64,000 nucleotides of DNA from JAYREN01 sp963663375 (GTDB lineage Bacteria > Acidobacteriota > Holophagae > Holophagales > Holophagaceae). The position numbers were made by a program, and so were the translations under genes. The DNA lies in contig OY760195.1 of NCBI GenBank assembly GCA_963663375.1, positions 2,356,001 through 2,420,000 on the forward strand. The letters run 5' to 3'. Under the pieces are notes generated by a model, which ran no database searches, had not been told where the DNA came from, and saw only the letters and a program-made list of their open reading frames with translations. Shown piece by piece: positions 42,052 through 51,141 of the stretch (within the stretch, counting starts at the first letter, position 1; each line of letters starts with the position of its first letter).

Positions 42052-43398
42052 ATGCGCATACTGCTCGCCTTCGTGCTGGCCTGCGTGGGTCTATATGCCC
42101 AGATCGTGCAGGAGTCCTTCAGTCGGGACCCCGGTCCCCTGGATTTCATTCGGGGCGAAGGCTTCGAGCAGGCCATTCTCCAGACGCTCACGGGGGATGC
42201 CCTGGTGGGGTTGGATGCGACGGGCCATGTGGTCCCAAGGCTGGCGGAGCATTGGGAATGGAAGGGCGGGGCGCTTCGCTTCCGGATCAGGAAGGATGCA
42301 CGGTTTGTGGATGGCAGCCCGGTGCGCCCGGAGGATGCGCTGTGGACATTCGATGTCATCCAGAAGGATTCCAAGGCGAGTCCCACCAAGCGCGCCCTGT
42401 TGCAGGGCGTGCAAGTGCGCTTGGCGGGCGCTTCCCTGGAAATTAAGGCCGACCGGGCCCAAGAACGTCTGCTCTGCGATCTGGCCCAGATGCCCATCGC
42501 GAAGGCGGGATACCCGACGGTGGGCAGTGGGCCCTTTTCCCTCACCCTGAAGGACGGCGAATGGCACCTCTCGGCCCGACCCCATTTCCTGTGTCCCCGG
42601 ATTCCGGGGCTGCGCTTCCGGCTGATTGCCGATGACCAGGCCCTGCTGCAGAACCTTCAGAAGGGCTGGCTGACCCTCGGGGTTCCCCTGGCCCGTCGGG
42701 GGCTGAAGCCTCCGCCCACCCACCGCGAGCTTCGCCAACCCCTGAATGCCCAGCTGATCGTGTGGAGCCGGGTGGGAGTCGAGCCCCTGCGTGGACTGGA
42801 ACGTTGGCGAGGCGAGGCCACCCCTGGAGATTTCTTTGGAGGCCAGGCGCAACCGAGCCGAGGACTCTGGCCCGAAAGCCTCGGGTTTCCGCCCCGGTCC
42901 ATGGCTGCAACCTCCGGGAATCTGCCGCGAAATCCCCGCTGGGAAATCCTGTACACGGCGGGGGATCCGACGGTAGAGAAACTGATGTTGGCCCTGCGGG
43001 AGCGGGCCAAACGCGAGGGCGTGGGCCTGGAGCCTCGGGCGGTGGAGGCGGCGATTCTCTTCGAGCGCCTGACCCGGGGCGACTTCCAGCTCGCCTGCGC
43101 GGTGAACTACTTCGATCCGCACCCCTGGGCGGTGTTGGACCTGCTGACCCCTCAGGGAGCCGTGAACTTCGCCGGATGGCGTCATCCCCGGCTCTCGGAC
43201 CTGCTCCCGAGACTCGTGGATGCCAAGACATCGGCCTGGGCCGATCTGCAGAGCCTCTGGGCGGAGAATCCCACGTCCTTGCCGCTGCTGGATTTCATGG
43301 GCACTGTTTGGGTGGACAAGCGGTTGGAAGTCACCCCCAGCGCCCAGGGCCTGTATCTTTCTACGCCCGGCGCCGCAGGGTGGAGCTGGAAGCCGTGA
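42052..43398 (+). CDS. Family 5 solute-binding protein (oligopeptide/dipeptide type), short form
   Basis: 448 residues from ATG 42052, with a signal peptide (MRILLAFVLACVGLYAQ). SBP_bac_5 features: GFEQAILQTLTGDALVGLD, LAEHWEWKGGALRFRIRKDARFVDGSPVRPEDALWTF (split here) and a late WADLQSLWAENPTSLPLLDFMG. It is shorter than the usual 520-540. It captures peptides or similar solutes in the periplasm. It starts an operon with two small permeases and a peroxiredoxin, each overlapping the next by four bases. No ATPase gene accompanies it. Confidence 0.85.
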   Translation: MRILLAFVLACVGLYAQIVQESFSRDPGPLDFIRGEGFEQAILQTLTGDALVGLDATGHVVPRLAEHWEWKGGALRFRIRKDARFVDGSPVRPEDALWTFDVIQKDSKASPTKRALLQGVQVRLAGASLEIKADRAQERLLCDLAQMPIAKAGYPTVGSGPFSLTLKDGEWHLSARPHFLCPRIPGLRFRLIADDQALLQNLQKGWLTLGVPLARRGLKPPPTHRELRQPLNAQLIVWSRVGVEPLRGLERWRGEATPGDFFGGQAQPSRGLWPESLGFPPRSMAATSGNLPRNPRWEILYTAGDPTVEKLMLALRERAKREGVGLEPRAVEAAILFERLTRGDFQLACAVNYFDPHPWAVLDLLTPQGAVNFAGWRHPRLSDLLPRLVDAKTSAWADLQSLWAENPTSLPLLDFMGTVWVDKRLEVTPSAQGLYLSTPGAAGWSWKP

Positions 43399-44045
43399 AA
43401 GGACGCTGGGCCTTCCTGGTGGAGGGCTGGGCGCTTTGGCTGCTGGCGCTGGCGGCGGCCTTTGCCCTGCCGGGGATGCCCTGGCGGGGGGCCCGGGCAC
43501 CGGAGTTCCCCTGGGCGATGCTGCCGGTGAGTGGCCTTTTGCTGCTGGGGTTGATCGGCCTCGCCCTGCTCCTGGCCTACGTGCTGGGCCCGGCGGCGGC
43601 CCGCATGCGGAGCCTCGCCCTCTGGGAGGCGCCCCCGGACCTGCTCTGGGGCGGCTTGGCCCTGGCGCTCTGGCCGGGAGCCTGGGGCCCGCCGGGGCGA
43701 GGGCTCTGGGCCCTGGCCTTCCTGCTGGCGGCCCTGCCCTCGGAGGTACGCTGGCTCGCCCAGGCTCTGCCGCGGGAGTACCCCTTACCCGCGGCCTGGG
43801 GAAGGCGGGCCCTGCGCAGGATGCGGGGCTTGTCGCTCCTGGCCCTGGCTCCCCGGTGGCTTGCCGCGCGAGTGCCGCTCTGGCTCACGGCGACTCTGGT
43901 ATTGGAGCGGATTCTGGCCGTGCGGGGGCTGGGTTCGGACTGGATGGCCCGGGTGGCGGCCCAGGATCGGGCGGGGCTGGCGGTGTGGATCCTGGTCTAT
44001 GCCCTGCTCTGGAACCTGGCCCAGGGCCGAGAGGCTCGAGTATGA
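43395..44045 (+). CDS. DppB-like ABC permease, shortened
   Basis: 216 residues starting at GTG 43395, overlapping the upstream stop as GTGA and preceded by GGAG. The open frame continues far upstream but only as a reading of the SBP gene. The permease core of the DppB family shows as REYPLPAAWGRRALRRMRG (EAA loop) and VLERILAVRGLGSDWMARVAAQD. The N-terminal membrane helices that normally precede the core are reduced, giving about two thirds of the usual 300-340 residues. It pairs with the DppC-like gene next. Confidence 0.7.
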   Translation: MKGRWAFLVEGWALWLLALAAAFALPGMPWRGARAPEFPWAMLPVSGLLLLGLIGLALLLAYVLGPAAARMRSLALWEAPPDLLWGGLALALWPGAWGPPGRGLWALAFLLAALPSEVRWLAQALPREYPLPAAWGRRALRRMRGLSLLALAPRWLAARVPLWLTATLVLERILAVRGLGSDWMARVAAQDRAGLAVWILVYALLWNLAQGREARV

Positions 44046-44755
44046 AGTGGCGCCTCTGCTTCCTCCTCGCCTGGCTCTGGCCGGACCTGCCCCTGGACCC
44101 CTTCCAGAGCGAATTCGTGCCCACCTGGGCCCACCCCTTGGGGACCGATGCGTTGGGTCGGGATGGGGTGCTTCGACTCCTCCATGCGGGTGCCAGGAGC
44201 CTGGGATTTGCCTCCGCCGCCACACTGCTGGCGCTCCTGCTGGCCGCGGGATTGGCGCTGGGGGTCGAACGTCTCCGGGGGGCACGCTCCGCCCTCCGGG
44301 CCATCCCGCCCCTGTTGTTCATCCTGCCCCTGGCAGCGGCCTGGGGTGGACTCGACTGGGCGCCCTTCGTATTGCTGCTGAGCGGGCTCTTGGCCCTTCA
44401 GCTCGAACCGGCCCTGCGGGCGAGGCTCGACCCCTTCCGCAGGGGACCGGCCTGGGCCATGAACCGTGTGCTCGGAGGCAGCCGGTGGCACCAGGCCAGG
44501 TTCTGGGGGCCTTGGGTGATCGGTGAGGCGGCGAATCTCTTTCCCACCGCCTGGCTGGGGGCCCTCTGGGGCGAAGCCACCCTGAGGCTGCTGGGGCTGG
44601 GGCCAGGGGCCCGCTGCGACTCCCTGGGGTTGCTGCTCAATGAACAGCTCCCGCGCCTTTCCACCGATGGCACGGCGCTGGGCTGGGCATCCTTGATCCT
44701 AGTGCTTGCGCTGTCGGCGAGTACGGCATCCAAGGCGGTATTGGAGGAAAAATGA
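44042..44755 (+). CDS. DppC-like ABC permease, shortened
   Basis: 237 residues from ATG 44042, overlapping the upstream stop as ATGA. The DppC signature HPLGTDALGRDGVLRLLHAGARSL is at residues about 31-54, and ATLRLLGLGPGARCDSLGLLL near the end matches the EAA-loop/C-terminal region. Shorter than the usual 270-300. It likely forms a heterodimer with the preceding gene product, energised by an ATPase encoded elsewhere. Base composition is strongly GC-rich like its neighbours. Confidence 0.75.
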   Translation: MKWRLCFLLAWLWPDLPLDPFQSEFVPTWAHPLGTDALGRDGVLRLLHAGARSLGFASAATLLALLLAAGLALGVERLRGARSALRAIPPLLFILPLAAAWGGLDWAPFVLLLSGLLALQLEPALRARLDPFRRGPAWAMNRVLGGSRWHQARFWGPWVIGEAANLFPTAWLGALWGEATLRLLGLGPGARCDSLGLLLNEQLPRLSTDGTALGWASLILVLALSASTASKAVLEEK

Positions 44756-45213
44756 TCGACACCGCGTTTCCCACCTTTTCCCTGCTGGATGACCAGGGCC
44801 GCAGCGTGACCCGCGAGACCTGGGCCGGGAGCTGGGTCGTGCTCTATGCCTATCCCAAGGACAGCACCCCGGGCTGCACCACCGAAGCCTGCGATTTCCG
44901 GGACAACTGGGCCCGGGTTCAAGCCCTGGGCGCAAGAGTCTACGGCATTAGCCGGGACAGCCTGAAGAGCCACCAGAACTTCATCGCCAAGCAGGCGCTG
45001 CCCTTCCCCCTGCTCTCCGATCCCGAGGCCACCCTGCTCAGGGCCCTGGGTGCCTTCGGCAAGAAGGTGATGTACGGCAAGGAGGTGGAAGGCATCATCC
45101 GCAGCACCTTCCTAGTCGACCCCAAGGGCGTGATCCGCCAGGTCTGGCCCAAGGTCAGCGTGAAGGGCCACGTGGAGGCGGTGATCGAGGCCTTGCGGAA
45201 GCTTCAGGCCTGA
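44752..45213 (+). CDS. bcp: Thioredoxin-dependent peroxiredoxin (BCP/PrxQ type)
   Basis: 153 residues. The peroxidatic Cys 42 and the resolving Cys 47 lie in KDSTPGCTTEACDFRD, the atypical 2-Cys arrangement of BCP/PrxQ. VYGISRDSLKSHQNFIAKQ follows. It reduces H2O2 and organic hydroperoxides with thioredoxin as donor. It overlaps the upstream permease by four bases (ATGA), so it is part of the same transcript. It converges on fabI. Confidence 0.96.
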   Translation: MIDTAFPTFSLLDDQGRSVTRETWAGSWVVLYAYPKDSTPGCTTEACDFRDNWARVQALGARVYGISRDSLKSHQNFIAKQALPFPLLSDPEATLLRALGAFGKKVMYGKEVEGIIRSTFLVDPKGVIRQVWPKVSVKGHVEAVIEALRKLQA

Positions 45214-45269
45214 GGAAGCCTGATCGTCGATTGCTCGGGAAATGAATACGGGCCGTTAAGGACCTAGCC

Positions 45270-46034
45270 TCAGTCCCCCATGATGCAGTAGCCCCCATCC
45301 ACATAGAGCACCTGGCCGGTGATGCCCCGGCCCATGGAGCTCAGCAGAAAGACGGAGGCATCGGCCACTTCCTCGGCGTCGGTGTCCCGGCGCAGGGGGG
45401 CGCGGTTGCGGTGATGGCGCTGCTTGCTGCCGAAGCCGGCGATGCCGGAAGCGGCCAGGGTCTTGATGGGACCGGCGGACACGGCATTCACTCGGATGGC
45501 CTGGGGCCCCAGGTCGGCGGCCAGGTAGCGCACGCTGGCCTCCAGGCTGGCCTTGGCCACGCCCATCACGTTGTAGTTGGGGATGGCCCGCTCGGCGCCC
45601 AGGTAACTAAGGGTGATGACGGAACCCCCTTCGCTCATCAGGGGCAGGGCCGAATGGGTGAGGGCCGTCAGCGAATAGCTGCTGATGTCGTGGGCGATGC
45701 GGAAATCCTCGCGGGTCGTGCCGACGAAGGCGCCTTCCAATGCTTGTCTGGGCGCAAAGGCCACGGCATGCACCAGGAAATCCAGGTTGCCCCAGACCCG
45801 CTTGAGCAGCTCGAAGCACATGACGATCTGCTTGTCCGAGGTGACATCCAGGGGGATGAGCAGGGGATCGCCCAGCTCCGGGGCCAGCTCCTTCAGGTTC
45901 TTGCCCAGGCGTTCGTTCTGGTAGGTAAGCGCCACCTCGGCACCCTCTTCTACCAGTCGCTTGGTGATGGCCCAGGCGATGGACCACTTGTTGGCCACAC
46001 CCACCACCAGACCGCGCTTGCCCTTCATGAGCAT
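45270..46034 (-). CDS. fabI: Enoyl-[acyl-carrier-protein] reductase (NADH), FabI
   Basis: 254 residues from ATG 46034, chosen because GGAGG sits just upstream. The FabI Rossmann loop GVANKWSIAWAI, the SYLGAERAIPNYNVMGVAKA catalytic segment (Tyr and Lys of Y-x6-K) and the C-terminal VDGGYCIMG are present. It reduces trans-2-enoyl-ACP in fatty acid synthesis. It is a single gene, divergent from the TPR gene, and the target of triclosan-type inhibitors in other species. Confidence 0.97.
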   Translation of the reverse strand: MLMKGKRGLVVGVANKWSIAWAITKRLVEEGAEVALTYQNERLGKNLKELAPELGDPLLIPLDVTSDKQIVMCFELLKRVWGNLDFLVHAVAFAPRQALEGAFVGTTREDFRIAHDISSYSLTALTHSALPLMSEGGSVITLSYLGAERAIPNYNVMGVAKASLEASVRYLAADLGPQAIRVNAVSAGPIKTLAASGIAGFGSKQRHHRNRAPLRRDTDAEEVADASVFLLSSMGRGITGQVLYVDGGYCIMGD

Positions 46035-46123
46035 GGGAACCTCCAGGAAATCCAATAGTCAGCGGATCGGGGAAAGCCCTCGGCGAACCCGGACTATACT
46101 CTTGTTGGAAGCCGCCCATCCCC

Positions 46124-47203
46124 ATGTATTCCCGATTCTTCCTTCCCCTATTCGCACTCCCGACCCTGGTGGCCGGCACCTATGATCCCCGCCCGGATCT
46201 GGCCTCCGGGCGCTACCTCAAGGCCCTGGCCGAGGCCGAGGCCCAACTCGCGACCAACCCTCGGAATGCCACCGCCTGGGCCGCCAAGTCCCAGGTCTTT
46301 TCCTCACTCCAGCTTTTTGGCGAAGGCTTGACCGCCGCCGAAAAGGCCTTGGCGCTTCAGCCTCGGCTGGCCGATGGCTTTCTTGCACGAGGGCTGGCGA
46401 GGGCCGGGGCGGCGGTGCAGCAGCGCAATTTCTCCAGCCTACGCAATGCCTCCGGGGCTCTGGAGGATCTGGAAGAGGCCACGCGCCTCGACCCCCGGTT
46501 GGCCGAAGGCTGGATGAGCCTGGGCCTGGCCTACCAGATGCTCCCCGGGATTCTGGGGGGCTCCACCCGCAAGGCTCTCGCCTGCGCCGGGAGCCTCCGC
46601 AGCGTGAATCCGGCCCGGGGCGATCTGCTGCAAGGCATGGTCCTCTCTCTGGATGGCCGCTGGAAGGCCGCCGAACCCTTCTTCGGCAGGGCCCTGGCTC
46701 AGGCCCCCGACGATCCCGAGGTTGTCTACGGCTACCTGGATTCCCTGGGGAGCCGCGAAACCCGCAAAGTCCTGGGGGCTGAGGGACAGCGACGCCGCCA
46801 AGGGATCGAAGCCAGGCGCCTCCTGCCCCCGGTCAAGCACCGGGCCCGGGCCCTGGAAGCCATCACCGATGCCTTGCTGGATGCCGGGCAGCCGGAGGAG
46901 GCCTGGCGCCTCGCCCGGGAGGCCCTTCCCCAGGCGGATGCCCCGAGCCTCATCCGCCTCCAGCTTGGCAAGCTCGCCGCCCGCACCGGCCTGCACCTTC
47001 AAGAAGGCCTCGCCTGCCTGGACCAGGTCATCCGCGAACCCATCGAGGGCGGCTCTGGCGGCTACCCCAGCGCCCACTGGCGCCGCGGGCAGATCCTGAT
47101 GGCCCTGGGAAGAAAACCGGAGGCCCGCCTTGCGGCCCAAGCGGCGTTGAAGCTGGACCCCAAGCACCGGGGAGCGCGGGAGTTGCTCGAAGGGGCGAAC
47201 TGA
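46124..47203 (+). CDS. Secreted TPR-repeat protein
   Basis: 359 residues with a signal peptide (YSRFFLPLFALPTLVAG). Several tetratricopeptide-like repeats are visible: AEAQLATNPRNATAWAAKSQV, AAEKALALQPRLADGF and DLEEATRLDPRLAEGW. Such proteins act as scaffolds in the periplasm. No enzyme motif is seen. It lies upstream of pilA but 170 bases away. A TATACT hexamer near 46094 may be a -10 element. Confidence 0.8.
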   Translation: MYSRFFLPLFALPTLVAGTYDPRPDLASGRYLKALAEAEAQLATNPRNATAWAAKSQVFSSLQLFGEGLTAAEKALALQPRLADGFLARGLARAGAAVQQRNFSSLRNASGALEDLEEATRLDPRLAEGWMSLGLAYQMLPGILGGSTRKALACAGSLRSVNPARGDLLQGMVLSLDGRWKAAEPFFGRALAQAPDDPEVVYGYLDSLGSRETRKVLGAEGQRRRQGIEARRLLPPVKHRARALEAITDALLDAGQPEEAWRLAREALPQADAPSLIRLQLGKLAARTGLHLQEGLACLDQVIREPIEGGSGGYPSAHWRRGQILMALGRKPEARLAAQAALKLDPKHRGARELLEGAN

Positions 47204-47323
47204 CGCATCGCGTCACCCCATCCGCCGCAACGCGGCCCGGGAGGACATCGAGGCCCCTGATATCCATTTCTTGCGCGAGCGGATTCGCCTGCCGATAGTA
47301 GATTCAACCCACTGGGACCATGT

Positions 47324-47339
47324 TGGCCTGGATCTTGAT
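47324..47339 (+). promoter_or_regulatory. Sigma-54-like promoter upstream of pilA
   Basis: TGGCCTGGATCTTGAT matches the -24/-12 pattern TGGCACG-N4-TTGCW with exact spacing and mismatches at two -24 positions and the -12 C. It lies 36 bases before the pilA start, with a GGAGG ribosome-binding site between. The second pilin gene carries a similar element (53306-53321). Confidence 0.4.
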
Positions 47340-47374
47340 ATGGCTATCACGTCCCACTTCCTTCTGGAGGAATC

Positions 47375-47905
47375 ATGAAGAAGCAGTCCGGATTTACCCT
47401 CATCGAGCTCCTGCTGGTGCTCGCCATCATCGGCATCATCAGCGCCATCGCCATCCCGGCCCTGTTGGCCCAGCGCTCCCGCGCCCGCGACACCACCGCC
47501 CGCGGCAATGGTGGAAACGTTCTCGCCGAGATCGTGGCCGCCTATGACCGCTACCGCGACACCGTCGGTCAGGTGAATACGCTTGCCGACTTCAACGATA
47601 ATATTGTCGGCGGCACTGCTGCCACCAGTCGTGTGCCCATGCTTTACACTTCTTCCAATCCCTGGAAGACCGCAGGCGCCCTGACTGGATACCGTCTGCC
47701 CGCAATCGCCGAGACTAACAACATTGGCGCGGCCGTGCGTGGGGTCGCTGCCGTCGGCAACCAGGGTCAGGTTCAGCTGGGCTTCCTTCCTTCGGGTGTG
47801 GATGTGTTCCCCGTGGTCTCGACCGGTGTATACCTCTCGGCTACCTTCAAGGACGAAACCAATACCGACACTCACGTTTTCGTAAAGGTGACCAACCTGG
47901 ACTGA
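47375..47905 (+). CDS. pilA: Type IV pilin (PilA-like)
   Basis: 176 residues. Short leader MKKQSG before the processing site, then FTLIELLLVLAIIGIISAIA, the canonical pilin N-terminal helix with Glu 5. The rest is a globular domain with a C-terminal half of beta-strand character. It is cleaved by a prepilin peptidase and assembled by a PilB-type ATPase. A strong GGAGG precedes the ATG and a strong terminator follows the gene. No Cys pair is seen at the C-terminus. Confidence 0.92.
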   Translation: MKKQSGFTLIELLLVLAIIGIISAIAIPALLAQRSRARDTTARGNGGNVLAEIVAAYDRYRDTVGQVNTLADFNDNIVGGTAATSRVPMLYTSSNPWKTAGALTGYRLPAIAETNNIGAAVRGVAAVGNQGQVQLGFLPSGVDVFPVVSTGVYLSATFKDETNTDTHVFVKVTNLD

Positions 47906-47917
47906 TCGTTTCAACGC

Positions 47918-47958
47918 AAAGAGAACAGGCGGCGCTTTGGTGCCGCCTGTTCTCTTTT
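47918..47958 (+). terminator. Strong rho-independent terminator after pilA
   Basis: A 16-base perfect stem, AAAGAGAACAGGCGGC paired with GCCGCCTGTTCTCTTT, with an 8-base loop and TTTTAT at the end. It is bidirectional in principle because the A-run at the left mirrors the T-run at the right. Confidence 0.9.
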
Positions 47959-48013
47959 ATGGCGGGATTCTGAATCGTCCTCTGTAGAATCGTCAAAAGT
48001 GGAGTTGTCTGGG

Positions 48014-50092
48014 ATGAAAATGAACGAGGCGACGGATGACTTCTGGCTAATGGGAATGGCGGCCTTCCTTGGTGCCTTTCTGTTGTTCCAAGTCCAGCCA
48101 ATCATGGGTAAGGCTTTGCTGCCCTGGTTTGGGGGTGGGGCTTCGGTATGGATCGCCTGCCTTCTCTTCTTCCAGGTCGCCCTCTTGGTTGGCTATCTCT
48201 ACGCACATCTCTTGGCTCAGGTGCCCAAACCCAGGCATGCGGTCCTGATCCACATTGTGGTGGTGGTCGCCGCCCTGATCTCTCTCCCGATCCTGCCATC
48301 CGTGGATTGGAAGCCGAAGGGGGTTGCTGCGCCCGTTTGGGGTATTTTGAAGTTGTTGGTCGCCCATATTGGGCTTCCCTATGTATTGCTCGCAAGCACC
48401 AGCCCCCTTCTTCATTACATCTTTCATCGAGCCCACCCGGATCGATCTCCCTATCGTCTTTATGTGTTGAGCAACCTTGGTTCACTTCTTGCCTTGATCG
48501 CATATCCATTCCTGATCGAGCCCTTCGTTTCGCTTAAAATTCAGGGCCATTTCTGGATGCTTGGCTTGGGCTTGTTTGCTGCGCTCATGGCTTGGGTTTC
48601 CTGGTTTCGTTGGGGGCGCGTGTCAATGCTGGCTTCACGGGAGGTAGGGGCAGGCGCGGGGACCACCTTCGAAAAGAACGGTAAACAGCTTGTTTTATCC
48701 CTGATTACCTGGGTGGTCTTAGCGGCAATTCCGTCAGCGCTGCTGATGACGACGACGACCCATTTGTGCACCAATATTGCACCGATTCCCTTTATTTGGA
48801 TTGCGCTATTGGCGGCCTACCTTCTGTCTTTCATCTTTTCCTTTGATCACCCACGGTGGTATTCACGTCGAATTTTTTTCCCTTTATTTTTTGTCGCGGT
48901 CTTTGTCATGGCGTTGCTTGGCTCCGAGCAGCGCGCCAATTTGAGCGTTTGGATCGCGATCCCGGCTACGCTGGCTGCCTTCTTTGTCGTCTGCATGGTG
49001 ATGCACGGGGAGTTGGCACGCCTCAAGCCCCTTGGTAGGGGGGTCACTTGGTTCTTTTTGGCTATTTCCACGGGTGGGGCGCTCGGAGGTATTTCGATAG
49101 CGGTGGTTGCGCCATGGCTTTTTTCGGCCCGTTATGATTATTCGCTTGTCCTTGCTGTTTCGTCGCTGCTTCCCTTCCTGGTTCTCCTGCTCCATCGATC
49201 CTCCGCGCTTGATCGGCAATGGGTTCGGATCTCGATGGCCGCGGCTTCCGGCATTTCAGCCATTTTTGCCATCGCAGTCACAATGCAACTGGCGGATATG
49301 GTGGGGGAGAGCGTTGTCTCTACCCGGAATTTTTATGGCACTCTCAGAGTCGTGGATGAGGGTTCTGGGGAGGACCGCGCTCGAAGCCTTATCGATGGAG
49401 TCATTGACCACGGATCCCAATTCCTCAGTCCGCCGAGAGATCATTGGGTTACCACGTACTATGGTGAAAATGCTGGGATCGCCATGGCGATGCAGGCTAT
49501 CAGGACTCGAGGGCCACTGAAAATCGGTGTCATTGGCCTGGGGGCGGGAACGCTCGCCTGGTACGGGAGGCGAGGGGACCGATTCGATATCGTAGAAATT
49601 AATCCGGACGTCGTTGATATTGCGAAGAAGCAATTTTCATTCATTTCTGATTCCGAGGCCGAGACTCGGATTATTCTCGGAGATGGGCGTCTCGCCTTTG
49701 AGCGACTTTCCCATGGATCTTACGATCTGATTGCGGTCGATGCCTTCAGTAGCGATTCAATTCCTGTCCATTTGTTGACTAAAGAGGCCTTTGGACTGTA
49801 TTTTGATAAATTAAAATCAAATGGGGTCCTCTGTGTGAACGTTTCCAACCGGTTCCTAGATTTGGCTCCCGTGGTTATGGGGGCTTCTCTATCCCTGGGA
49901 AGAGAAGCCTGGGTGATAAAAGATTCTGGCGACCTTGGGAAAGGCCTCACGGGTTCGACGTGGGTTGTTGTGGTTAATCCGAAAGATTCTAAAGAGTTAG
50001 AAGCAATTCGCCGTACCGGTAAGGCTAATGGGTCGGTGCCCAGGGTCTGGACAGACGACCACTCCTCTCTCATGGGCTTGCTGAGATATTGA
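48014..50092 (+). CDS. Membrane protein with spermidine-synthase-like methyltransferase domain
   Basis: 692 residues from ATG 48014 (a GTG at 47999 is also in frame). The first about 400 residues form some twelve membrane helices. The cytosolic C-terminal domain is a SpeE-like Rossmann fold with IGVIGLGAGTLAWYG, IVEINPDVVDIAKK and YDLIAVDAFSSDSIP. Fusions of this kind are widespread, but their substrate is unknown. It lies between pilA and the ABC exporter genes. Base composition is lower in GC than the flanking core genes. Confidence 0.8.
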   Translation: MKMNEATDDFWLMGMAAFLGAFLLFQVQPIMGKALLPWFGGGASVWIACLLFFQVALLVGYLYAHLLAQVPKPRHAVLIHIVVVVAALISLPILPSVDWKPKGVAAPVWGILKLLVAHIGLPYVLLASTSPLLHYIFHRAHPDRSPYRLYVLSNLGSLLALIAYPFLIEPFVSLKIQGHFWMLGLGLFAALMAWVSWFRWGRVSMLASREVGAGAGTTFEKNGKQLVLSLITWVVLAAIPSALLMTTTTHLCTNIAPIPFIWIALLAAYLLSFIFSFDHPRWYSRRIFFPLFFVAVFVMALLGSEQRANLSVWIAIPATLAAFFVVCMVMHGELARLKPLGRGVTWFFLAISTGGALGGISIAVVAPWLFSARYDYSLVLAVSSLLPFLVLLLHRSSALDRQWVRISMAAASGISAIFAIAVTMQLADMVGESVVSTRNFYGTLRVVDEGSGEDRARSLIDGVIDHGSQFLSPPRDHWVTTYYGENAGIAMAMQAIRTRGPLKIGVIGLGAGTLAWYGRRGDRFDIVEINPDVVDIAKKQFSFISDSEAETRIILGDGRLAFERLSHGSYDLIAVDAFSSDSIPVHLLTKEAFGLYFDKLKSNGVLCVNVSNRFLDLAPVVMGASLSLGREAWVIKDSGDLGKGLTGSTWVVVVNPKDSKELEAIRRTGKANGSVPRVWTDDHSSLMGLLRY

Positions 50093-50232
50093 TTTCGCGA
50101 TCTCAGGTTGAGTCCTTTGCTTGGCCGATGGTCTCCAGGTGTCATATTCCATGCGAAAATGATTCAGCATAAAATCGACCGGTCCCTGGGAGGACCACAG
50201 TGTTCCTGCTTTCTGTGTGTTGATCGGCGAAT

Positions 50233-51141
50233 ATGGAGGAAAAGTCGGTGGAGAACTCGATATCTTCTATAGGTTTGACTCGCCGGTTTGGGAAGGTCAA
50301 TGCAGTCGAGAATCTCGATCTGGCGGTACGTTCAGGGGCCATTACGGCGTTTCTCGGGCCGAATGGCGCTGGAAAGACGACCACGATCCGGATGCTGCTC
50401 GGATTGGTTGCGCCGCATGCAGGGACTTGTGAAGTTCTAGGGTTCCCGCCGGGCCACCCTTTAGCCCTAGCCCAAATAGGTGCGATGGTGGAGGCTCCAT
50501 CTCTATATGATCATCTGACAGGGCGCGAGAATATTGAAATAACTCGCTTGATGCGAAATGAATCCCGGTCCGAAGCTGACCGAGTTCTTTCTCTGGTAGG
50601 ATTGGCCCAGGATTCAAATCGGCCGGTCCGGGGCTATTCCCTGGGCATGCGCCAGAGACTTGGAATTGCCTTGGCCCTGATGGGAAAGCCGAAACTCCTT
50701 GTTTTGGATGAGCCCACCAATGGCCTCGATCCGATGGGGATCCACGAAATACGAGATTTAATTCGCAGATTACCGTCGGAGACTGGAGTCACAATTTTCC
50801 TCTCGAGTCATTTGTTGGCTGAGATCGAACAGGTGGCCGACGATTTGGTGGTCATCCACCATGGGCGGTTGCGGTTTCAAGGGCCCATGGCCGCTCTTGG
50901 CACGGCGGGACCAGCCGAGATCACGGTTCGAGTGGATGATCTGACTCGTGCAAGTGATTACCTGGCGTCTCAAGGATTTACGGCACGAATCGATCGTGAC
51001 CGACTATGGATTCAAGGAGAACAATCCGAAGCCCCGCACATTGTTTCCAGTTTGGTGGGAGCAGGGATCGCCGTGTTTGAATTAGTGCCCCATCGCGTCA
51101 ACCTGGAGGATCGGTTCCTGGCGCTCTTGGAGGGGGAATGA
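50233..51141 (+). CDS. ABC-2 type exporter ATPase subunit
   Basis: Up to 302 residues. A GTG at 50248 has a better-placed GGAGG site and may be the true start. Walker A GPNGAGKTTT, the signature YSLGMRQRLGIALAL and Walker B LLVLDEPTNGLDP are present. The C-terminal 80 residues are the regulatory extension found in antibiotic and lantibiotic-exporter ATPases. It drives the two permeases downstream, starting overlapping at 51138. Its composition is AT-richer than the surrounding genes, suggesting acquisition. Confidence 0.92.
   Translation: MEEKSVENSISSIGLTRRFGKVNAVENLDLAVRSGAITAFLGPNGAGKTTTIRMLLGLVAPHAGTCEVLGFPPGHPLALAQIGAMVEAPSLYDHLTGRENIEITRLMRNESRSEADRVLSLVGLAQDSNRPVRGYSLGMRQRLGIALALMGKPKLLVLDEPTNGLDPMGIHEIRDLIRRLPSETGVTIFLSSHLLAEIEQVADDLVVIHHGRLRFQGPMAALGTAGPAEITVRVDDLTRASDYLASQGFTARIDRDRLWIQGEQSEAPHIVSSLVGAGIAVFELVPHRVNLEDRFLALLEGE

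Noticed and set aside
42091..43500. A 469-residue minus-strand frame opposite the solute-binding protein gene.
   Set aside because: It is the antisense reading of a real SBP with a clear signal peptide and a four-gene overlapping operon on the plus strand.
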